This document shows, in pieces, positions 1-4,971 of a DNA stretch of 7,561 nucleotides. Numbering within the stretch: position 1 is the stretch's first letter; every line of letters begins with the position of its first letter. Source of the DNA: Olsenella_L sp051876355 (GTDB lineage: Bacteria > Actinomycetota > Coriobacteriia > Coriobacteriales > Atopobiaceae); assembly GCA_051876355.1 (NCBI GenBank), contig JBJEHU010000041.1, forward strand, positions 1 to 7,561, read 5' to 3'. Under the pieces are notes generated by a model. It ran no database searches, was not told where the DNA came from, and worked only from the letters and a program-made list of their open reading frames with translations. A program made the position numbers and the translations under genes.

Positions 1-16
1 CTTTGAAAATAGCGCA

Positions 17-42
17 TCCCAAGACACCTGAATGCCTTGGGA
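17..42. repeat. Short inverted repeat (7-bp stem)
   Basis: TCCCAAG at 17-23 is matched by CTTGGGA at 36-42, with a 12-nt loop. No run of T follows on either strand, so it is not a clear intrinsic terminator. It lies inside the possible minus-strand frame at the left edge. Confidence 0.35.
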
Positions 43-133
43 ACCGTATTTCCCGCTCAGCGACAACCATAGCGCGGCAGACGGCATATAAGGCTTCCCG
101 CGCATGAAAGGAAGGATGCAGACAGGTTTCCAG

Positions 134-157
134 CCAGGGACGCTCCTGTTGCCCTGG
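134..157. repeat. Short inverted repeat (6-bp stem) upstream of HAD gene
   Basis: CCAGGG at 134-139 pairs with CCCTGG at 152-157 across a 12-nt loop. A weak plus-strand promoter candidate overlaps it: TTGCCC at 149-154, 17 nt, then TATTCC at 172-177. Each box matches the consensus poorly, so I do not annotate the promoter separately. The remainder of 1-264 shows only the HAD ribosome binding site. Confidence 0.25.
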
Positions 158-264
158 ACCTCCGAATGGTCTATTCCTGCGCCTTCGTCCTATCCTCTGC
201 ATAGATGAGCTGCAGGCGGGGAACGGTGTAGCTAGAGGTTTCGGCAATTCCGGAGGGTGCTTCG

Positions 265-1053
265 ATGATCAAGGCGGTCCTATACGACCTGGACGATACG
301 CTGCTCAATATCAATCTGACTGCGTTCGTGGCCCAGTATCTCTCGGGCGAGGCGAAGCTGCTCTCGAAGGTAGCAGGAATCCCCTATCCGAAGACGATGC
401 TCGCAATCACGCAGGCCTACCTGGCGGTTGACAGCCAGGAGCGCACTGATGACCTCACGAACCGCCAGCTCTTCGATTCCATCGTGTATGCCCGTACCGG
501 CATCCCTCTTGCAGATCCTGCGATTGCCGATGCCGTGACATGCTACGAGGAGACAGAGCTCCCGATGATGCGCGACGGCCTTGTCCAGGCACGTCCGCGT
601 GCCGGCGTCCGCGAGGCGCTCGAAGCCACGAAGAGCCTGGGCCTCATCTCGGCCCTGGCAACGAATCCCCTGTTCTCGCTTGCGACGGACGAAGTCCGCA
701 TGGTCTGGGCGGGCGTCACAGACGACGACTTTGCCGCCATCTCGACGCTTGACAACTCGAAACGCTCGAAGCCGTCAGCCCGCTACTACGAGGAATTCTG
801 CGCAAGCATCGGGTGCACGCCTGACGAGTGCCTCATGGTCGGAAACGATGCCCGCCGCGACTTCCCGCATCCCGATATAGGTCTTCCGACTGCCTATGTC
901 GGCCATGCCTGGCCGAAGCGCGCCATGTTCCGCGGCAATCTCCTGAGCTTCGCAGAAGCCCTCCCGGGCATCGTGGCGTATCTCGACGCCGCGGATACCC
1001 AGAAGGGCTGTCTGAACAATATGCCGGAAGATGGAAACAGCCAGGACGCCTAG
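265..1053 (+). CDS. HAD-superfamily hydrolase (phosphatase-like)
   Basis: This is a 262-residue cytoplasmic haloacid dehalogenase-type hydrolase, probably a phosphatase acting on a small phosphorylated metabolite. All four HAD motifs are visible. Motif I is YDLDDTL, with the nucleophile Asp8 and the acid/base Asp10. Motif II is ATN (Thr133). Motif III is the lysine of SKP (Lys169). Motif IV is GNDARRD (Asp195, Asp199), which binds Mg2+. The long helical stretch between about residues 15 and 100 fits a C1-type cap, as in phosphoglycolate-phosphatase-like subfamily I members. The last 20 or so residues are polar and probably a tail. The start is supported by GGAGGG at 252-257, 7 nt before the ATG. 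The gene stands alone on the plus strand, and its stop overlaps the stop of the convergent HMA gene. The substrate cannot be deduced from sequence. Confidence 0.9.
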   Translation: MIKAVLYDLDDTLLNINLTAFVAQYLSGEAKLLSKVAGIPYPKTMLAITQAYLAVDSQERTDDLTNRQLFDSIVYARTGIPLADPAIADAVTCYEETELPMMRDGLVQARPRAGVREALEATKSLGLISALATNPLFSLATDEVRMVWAGVTDDDFAAISTLDNSKRSKPSARYYEEFCASIGCTPDECLMVGNDARRDFPHPDIGLPTAYVGHAWPKRAMFRGNLLSFAEALPGIVAYLDAADTQKGCLNNMPEDGNSQDA

Positions 1054-1424
1054 GCGATTCTGTAGCCTGCTTCCTTGACGGCACGAGCAAGCGCTCCCTC
1101 GTCGATCTCCTTCTTCGAGCGCACATGAGCCCTGCCAGTGGCAAAGTCGACCGTTGCCCATGTCCCATCGACAGAGTCGAGGGCGTTCGTCACATTGCGG
1201 GCGCAGTTCTCGCAGTGCATGCCCCTGACGGAAAGATCTGCCACATACGGATAGTGGGACTCGTCCGTATCCTCGATCTTCCTGGCCGGGAACCGCTTCG
1301 TGCCGCTCTTCATATCGCCCGAGCAGCAGTCACGCTTGCCCGAAAACGTCTGGCCTGCACGGCGTGCCGCGAAGAGGAAGGCAACCGCGACAATCGCGAT
1401 GATGATGATATCGACAGCATTCAT
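1050..1424 (-). CDS. Membrane-anchored heavy-metal-associated (HMA) domain protein, likely copper-binding
   Basis: This 124-residue protein has three parts. Residues 4-20 are a very hydrophobic helix (IIIIAIVAVAFLFAA) followed by RR, a single membrane anchor. Residues 28-38 contain a Cys-Cys pair (RDCCSGD, Cys33-Cys34). Residues 60-124 form an HMA fold with the metal loop GMHCENC (Cys71, Cys74) and the usual end AVKEAGYRI. HMA domains of the CopZ/Atx1 type carry Cu(I). The N-terminal half, a short helix plus a small cysteine motif, resembles FeoB-associated Cys-rich membrane proteins, although the cysteine spacing differs. The ATG at 1424 is chosen because AAAGGAG (plus 1436-1430) lies 5 nt upstream. 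A GTG at 1430 is in frame but its G is part of that site. A CsoR-like operator/promoter lies immediately upstream. An inferred role is membrane-tethered copper capture or delivery to an exporter. Mercury or zinc binding is less likely but not excluded. Confidence 0.85.
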   Translation of the reverse strand: MNAVDIIIIAIVAVAFLFAARRAGQTFSGKRDCCSGDMKSGTKRFPARKIEDTDESHYPYVADLSVRGMHCENCARNVTNALDSVDGTWATVDFATGRAHVRSKKEIDEGALARAVKEAGYRIA

Positions 1425-1429
1425 AGGCA

Positions 1430-1436
1430 CTCCTTT
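1430..1436 (-). promoter_or_regulatory. Ribosome binding site that decides the HMA gene start
   Basis: Read on the minus strand this is AAAGGAG, followed by TGCCT and the ATG at 1424. The in-frame GTG at 1430-1428 begins with the last G of this site and therefore has no upstream site of its own, so the shorter 124-residue product is preferred. Confidence 0.75.
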
Positions 1437-1459
1437 GTCCCTGTCTGTTTGCTATTGCT

Positions 1460-1488
1460 AACTTAACACCCCTAAGGGGTATATGCAA
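1460..1488 (-). promoter_or_regulatory. Promoter with CsoR/RcnR-type copper operator in its spacer
   Basis: On the minus strand a -35-like TTGCAT (1488-1483) and a -10-like TAAGTT (1465-1460) are separated by exactly 17 nt. A TG one base upstream of the -10 gives an extended -10. The spacer holds the 13-bp palindrome ACCCCTAAGGGGT (1468-1480), flanked by TAT on the -35 side. Operators of CsoR-family copper repressors are known to be G-tract palindromes of the form TACCCC..GGGGTA, often lying over the promoter. A repressor bound here would block RNA polymerase directly. Transcription would begin near 1452, giving a leader of about 28 nt before the HMA ATG. The match to both the promoter and the operator pattern is by eye. 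No csoR gene lies in the window. Confidence 0.65.
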
Positions 1489-1522
1489 GAACGCCTTCCA
1501 TCTTCTTCTTGAAGACACAGAA

Positions 1523-1547
1523 AGCGGGGTGCCTGAGGCATCCCGCT
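1523..1547 (-). terminator. Intrinsic terminator of the polA-rnhA operon
   Basis: Downstream of the RNase HI stop, the minus strand reads AGCGGGATGCC, loop TCA, GGCACCCCGCT. This is an 11-position stem with one A-C mismatch (a G-U pair if read on the plus strand). It is followed by TTCTGTGTCTT, a moderately T-rich tail. The hairpin lies 26 nt past the stop codon and insulates the operon from the HMA promoter a few tens of bases further on. Confidence 0.7.
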
Positions 1548-1572
1548 CCTGCTGCGTCTCTCTTTGAATTGC

Positions 1573-2115
1573 CTATCCAGCAAATCCCGGATCTTCTGCC
1601 CAGTGGGCCCGATCGTCTGCTGCCGTCGTGGCAAGCTCGTCGCAGCGCTCGTTGAATTCGTGCCCGGCATGTCCCTTGACCCAGATGAAGCGCACATCGT
1701 GCGGCCGCATCGCATCGAGGAGGCGCCGCCAGAGATCGGGATTCTTGACCGGCTGCTTCGAGGCCGTCTTCCAGCCCCTCTTCTGCCAGCCCTCGACCCA
1801 ATGCTTGTTGAAGGCATTCACGACGTACTGCGAATCCGAGTGGAGCTCCACGGCACAGGGACGTCTGAGCGCCTCGAGCGCGACGATGGCGCCCATAAGC
1901 TCCATGCGGTTGTTCGTCGTAAGGCGGTAGCCCTGCGAGAACTCGCGCCTGTGCACCTCCCCCTTCGAGTCTGTGAAGAGGAGCACGGCACCGTATCCCC
2001 CCGGTCCCGGATTTCCCCTGCTCGAGCCATCCGTATAGATGGTGACCTGCATGCGCTTCGGCGCCTCGGACACGTCCTCCGGATGCTGGCGCTGAAAGTC
2101 GTCGAACGATGCCAT
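1573..2115 (-). CDS. rnhA: Ribonuclease HI
   Basis: RNase HI cuts the RNA strand of RNA-DNA hybrids, removing R-loops and primer remnants in the cytoplasm. The 180-residue product shows the full active site: Asp29 in YTDGSSRGNPGPGG, Glu72 in NNRMEL, Asp94 in HSDSQYV, His149 in VKGHAGH and Asp159 in NERCDELA. The spacing matches E. coli RNase HI (D10, E48, D70, H124, D134). The KHWVEGWQKRGWK segment (104-116) is the basic protrusion that grips the hybrid. The first 21 residues precede the core and are not part of the classic enzyme. An ATG at 2052 (Met22) would give a protein of standard length. The upstream ATG at 2115 is preferred because it begins 5 nt after the polA stop, as expected for translational coupling, although its ribosome binding site (GTAGG) is weak. 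Co-transcription with polA makes functional sense. Confidence 0.93.
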   Translation of the reverse strand: MASFDDFQRQHPEDVSEAPKRMQVTIYTDGSSRGNPGPGGYGAVLLFTDSKGEVHRREFSQGYRLTTNNRMELMGAIVALEALRRPCAVELHSDSQYVVNAFNKHWVEGWQKRGWKTASKQPVKNPDLWRRLLDAMRPHDVRFIWVKGHAGHEFNERCDELATTAADDRAHWAEDPGFAG

Positions 2116-2120
2116 GTGAC

Positions 2121-4820
2121 CTACTTCGCCTCCGCCCAGTTCGCGCCATAGGAGACCTCGGCAATGAGCGGCACGCGGAGCTCTGCCACACCTTCCATCG
2201 TCTCCTTCACGAGCTGGGAGAGTGCCTCGATCTCATCCTCGGGCACCTCGAAGTCCAGTTCGTCGTGGATCTGGAGGACAAGCTTCGACTTCAGGCCCTC
2301 AGCCTTGAGCTTCTTCGGCACCTCCACCATTGCCATCTTGATGATATCTGCTGCAGTGCCCTGCATCGGGTGGTTCATGGCGGTACGCTCGGCAAACGAG
2401 CGGCGCTGGAAGTTCGAGCTCTTGATGTCAGGCGTATAGCGGCGCCTGCCGTAGGCTGTCATCGCATAGCCCTTCTCCCGTGCGAACTGGATGCACCAGT
2501 CGAGATAGGTACGCACGCCCGGGTAGACCTCGAAGTAGCGGTCGATCATCTGCTGTGCCTCGGCACGCGGGATCTTGAGCGATGTGGCCAGGCCATAAGC
2601 CTGCTGGCCATAGACGATGCCGAAGTTCACGGCCTTGGCACGGCTCCTCTGGGCAGGGGTCACCTCTTCGAGCGGCACGTTGAAGACACGTGCAGCTGTC
2701 TGGCGGTGGAAGTCGGCACCGGAGCAGAACGCCTCGACGAGATGCTCGTCGCAGGAGAGATGCGCAAGCAGCCTGAGCTCGATCTGCGAATAGTCGCAGG
2801 CAAGGAACACGGAGCCCTCCGGCACCGTGAACGCACGGCGAACCCTGTGGCCAAGCTCGGAGCGGGTCGGGATGTTCTGGAGGTTCGGATCGGAGCTCGA
2901 AAGGCGGCCCGTTGCGGCGACCGTCTGGTTCAGCGTCGTATGGATGCGGCCATCCTTGCGGATGTCCTCAGGCAGCGCATCGAGATACGTCGAGCGGATC
3001 TTGTTGCGCTCGCGGTAGTCGAGCACCTCGCGCACGATCTCACTCGATTCGGCAAGGTCGGAGAGCACCTTCGCATTCGTGGAATAGAAGCCCTTGCGCG
3101 TCTTCTTGAGGCCGGCCGTCGGGAGTCCCAGCACATCGAAGAGCACATGGGAGAGCTGCTGCGGCGAGTCGATGTTGAAGTTCTCGCCTGCCTCCTCATG
3201 GATCTTGTCTGCCATCGCATCGATCTCGGAGCCGAGCTCTTGGCTCTGGCGGGCAAGCTCACCGGCATCTGCATGGAGGCCTGTCCTCTCCATCTGGAGA
3301 AGCACCGGCAGAAGCGGCATTTCCACCTCGTGGAAGAGCTCGTCGCACTCGTCCTCCTTGAGATGCTTCTCGAGCTCGGGCACGAGAAGCTGGGCGCCAT
3401 AGGCTTCGAGCGCCGCGGCAGGGACCTTGTCGGTCGGTTCGGGCAGGGGACTCGTAAGCACGCGGGAGCAGATGTCCGGCACAAGATAGGAGACGCCTTC
3501 GGAGCGCAGCAGGTAGTCTGCGACGCCGACATCGAAGATACGGGCAGGGTCGATCTCGGATGCCTCGACCTTGGCAGGGTCTGCCGAATCATAGGGACAG
3601 ACGAGATGGAGGAGCGCCTTCACATCCCCTGCCGCAAGCTTTCCCTCATGCACGAGGCGCACGAGCACGTCTTCGCACGCATCGCCCTCGAAGCGCATGA
3701 GCGCCTCATTCGTCGCAGCCCAGAGCACGCGCTTCGGCGCATCGGCGAAGAGGTCGAGCGCCATCTGCTTCTTGTCCTCGAGAGGCTCAAGCGCACATCC
3801 CACCCAGGCACCATCATTGAGAGCTTTCTCGAATGCCGCTTCTGCCTTCTTGCCGGCAAGGACAGAAGGAAGCTCCATGGCAGGAGGATCTGCGGGCACA
3901 TCGGCCTCCTTGCCCTCGAGCTCTATGAGCCTTGAGGTCATGCCCGTGAAGCCGAGGTCGCCGAAGGCCTTCGCGACCTTGGCCGGATCGAACGTCGGGA
4001 ACTTCGCATCGGCGAGATCGATCTGAATCGGCGCATCGCGCCTGATCGTCGCGACCTTGCGCGAGAGCAGCGCATCATCGATGTGGGCACGGAGGTTCTC
4101 TCCCATCTTGCCCTTGACCTCGTCGGCATGCGCCACGACGTTGTCGAGGTTGCCGTACTGGACGATGAGGGCTGCTGCCTTCTTGGGGCCGATGCCAGGA
4201 ACGCCCGGGATGTTGTCCGACGTGTCGCCCTTGAGGCCATAGAAGTCAGGGACCAGATCGGGAGTGATGCCGTGATAGAGGTCGTCGACCGATTCCGGCG
4301 TCATGATCTGGACGTCGGAGACGCCCTTCTTCGTCGAGACGATCTTCACATGGTCGGTCGCGAGCTGGTACATGTCGCGGTCGCCCGTGAAGAGCAGCAT
4401 ATCGTAGCCTTCGTCCTCGCCCTTCTTCGCAAGCGTGCCGAGGATATCGTCGCCTTCCCAGCCTTCGCATTCGCAGACCGGCACATCGAGGACGCCGAGG
4501 AGCTCCTTCACCATCGGGAACTGCTCATGAAGCGCCTCGTCCATAGGAGGACGCTGCGCCTTGTACTGCGGCAGCATGTCGATCCTCACCTGCGGCTTGC
4601 CCTTGTCGAAGGCACAGATGACACCGTCGGGGTGGAACGTCTCGACCATCTTGATGAACATGTTGAAGAAGCCGAAGAGGGCATTCGTCGCGCGTCCGTC
4701 CGGTGCGCTCATCGGCTGCATGATTGCGTGATAGGCGCGGTGCATGAGGGAATTGCCGTCGATCACGGCAATGCGGCGGCGCTTCTCTTCCGCTTCCTGG
4801 GTAGCTGCTTCTTCAGCCAT
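2121..4820 (-). CDS. polA: DNA polymerase I
   Basis: Pol I fills gaps in repair and replaces Okazaki primers. The 899 residues contain three parts. Residues 16-300 are the 5' nuclease, with Asp21 in VIDGNS, Glu122/Asp124/Asp125 in EGDD, Asp147/Asp149 in GDRD, Asp199/Asp202 in GDTSDN, and the helix-hairpin-helix VPGIGPKKAA. Residues 325-510 are the 3'-5' exonuclease fold, here degenerate. Residues 515-899 are the polymerase. Polymerase motif A is DYSQIELR (Asp676), motif B is R725...K729...F733...Y737G, and motif C is QIHDEL (Asp853). Where E. coli has the exonuclease motif FDTET, this protein has GCALE, so proofreading should be absent. A short acidic, Ala/Glu-rich extension (residues 1-12) precedes the core. 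The start is firm: GGAGG (plus 4831-4827) lies 6 nt upstream of the ATG. The gene is first in an operon with rnhA. Confidence 0.97.
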   Translation of the reverse strand: MAEEAATQEAEEKRRRIAVIDGNSLMHRAYHAIMQPMSAPDGRATNALFGFFNMFIKMVETFHPDGVICAFDKGKPQVRIDMLPQYKAQRPPMDEALHEQFPMVKELLGVLDVPVCECEGWEGDDILGTLAKKGEDEGYDMLLFTGDRDMYQLATDHVKIVSTKKGVSDVQIMTPESVDDLYHGITPDLVPDFYGLKGDTSDNIPGVPGIGPKKAAALIVQYGNLDNVVAHADEVKGKMGENLRAHIDDALLSRKVATIRRDAPIQIDLADAKFPTFDPAKVAKAFGDLGFTGMTSRLIELEGKEADVPADPPAMELPSVLAGKKAEAAFEKALNDGAWVGCALEPLEDKKQMALDLFADAPKRVLWAATNEALMRFEGDACEDVLVRLVHEGKLAAGDVKALLHLVCPYDSADPAKVEASEIDPARIFDVGVADYLLRSEGVSYLVPDICSRVLTSPLPEPTDKVPAAALEAYGAQLLVPELEKHLKEDECDELFHEVEMPLLPVLLQMERTGLHADAGELARQSQELGSEIDAMADKIHEEAGENFNIDSPQQLSHVLFDVLGLPTAGLKKTRKGFYSTNAKVLSDLAESSEIVREVLDYRERNKIRSTYLDALPEDIRKDGRIHTTLNQTVAATGRLSSSDPNLQNIPTRSELGHRVRRAFTVPEGSVFLACDYSQIELRLLAHLSCDEHLVEAFCSGADFHRQTAARVFNVPLEEVTPAQRSRAKAVNFGIVYGQQAYGLATSLKIPRAEAQQMIDRYFEVYPGVRTYLDWCIQFAREKGYAMTAYGRRRYTPDIKSSNFQRRSFAERTAMNHPMQGTAADIIKMAMVEVPKKLKAEGLKSKLVLQIHDELDFEVPEDEIEALSQLVKETMEGVAELRVPLIAEVSYGANWAEAK

Positions 4821-4826
4821 GGCTGA

Positions 4827-4858
4827 CCTCCTGCTCGCTTGTTTTCCTTTCCATTGTA
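4827..4858 (-). promoter_or_regulatory. polA: Likely polA promoter -10 and ribosome binding site
   Basis: The minus strand carries TACAAT (plus 4858-4853), five of six matches to the TATAAT -10 box, about 33 bases before the polA ATG. The ribosome binding site GGAGG is at plus 4831-4827. No good -35 box stands 16-18 nt upstream, where the sequence is GC-rich (AGGGCC region), so the promoter may be weak or activator-dependent. The placement fits the gap between the glnN hairpins and polA. Confidence 0.45.
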
Positions 4859-4907
4859 CCGGGAGAGGCAGGCGCGGCCCTGCGCGAGAAGAGGTCTACA
4901 TAGAGCA

Positions 4908-4938
4908 GTGCCCCCGGCTGCTGAGCAGCCGGGGGCAC
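4908..4938. terminator. Strong perfect hairpin between glnN and polA
   Basis: GTGCCCCCGGCTGC pairs perfectly with GCAGCCGGGGGCAC, a 14-bp GC-rich stem with a TGA triloop. It lies 34 nt past the glnN stop. No clear T run follows on either strand, so it may act as an RNA-stabilising or backup structure rather than a classic intrinsic terminator. Confidence 0.6.
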
Positions 4939-4944
4939 CGTGAA

Positions 4945-4969
4945 AAGCATTTTGGGGGAAGAAATGCTT
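4945..4969 (-). terminator. Intrinsic terminator directly after glnN
   Basis: On the minus strand AAGCATTT (4969-4962) pairs with AAATGCTT (4952-4945) around a C-rich 9-nt loop, and TT follows to make a short run of four T. The stem begins 2 nt after the glnN TAA. Together with the stronger hairpin just beyond it, this forms a tandem 3'-end structure separating glnN from polA. Confidence 0.55.
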
Positions 4970-4971
4970 CC

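Larger units (their letters stand above)
1..189 (-). pseudogene. Possible broken or partial reading frame at left edge
   Basis: On the minus strand the frame read from 189 down to the window edge has no stop after the TAG at 192-190. It reads like protein in places (for example RGKPYMPSAALWLSLSGKYG, then SQGIQVSWDALFSK). Its first ATG is at 105, which leaves only 35 codons inside the window, and no good ribosome binding site precedes it. Protein-like sequence continues upstream of that ATG as far as the stop, which would fit a gene that has lost its 5' end. I do not recognise a family. The other minus frame, open from an ATG at 202, is rich in AGG/AGA codons and looks like a shadow. This could be chance coding potential; the sequence left of the window decides. 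Confidence 0.25.

Noticed and set aside
1469..1479. CCCCTAAGGGG read as a terminator stem
   Set aside because: The palindrome leaves no proper loop and has no T run; its place between -35 and -10 elements fits an operator far better.
2109..3935. 608-codon open frame on the plus strand opposite polA
   Set aside because: Antisense shadow of polA with the same biased His/Arg/Leu composition and no recognisable motif.
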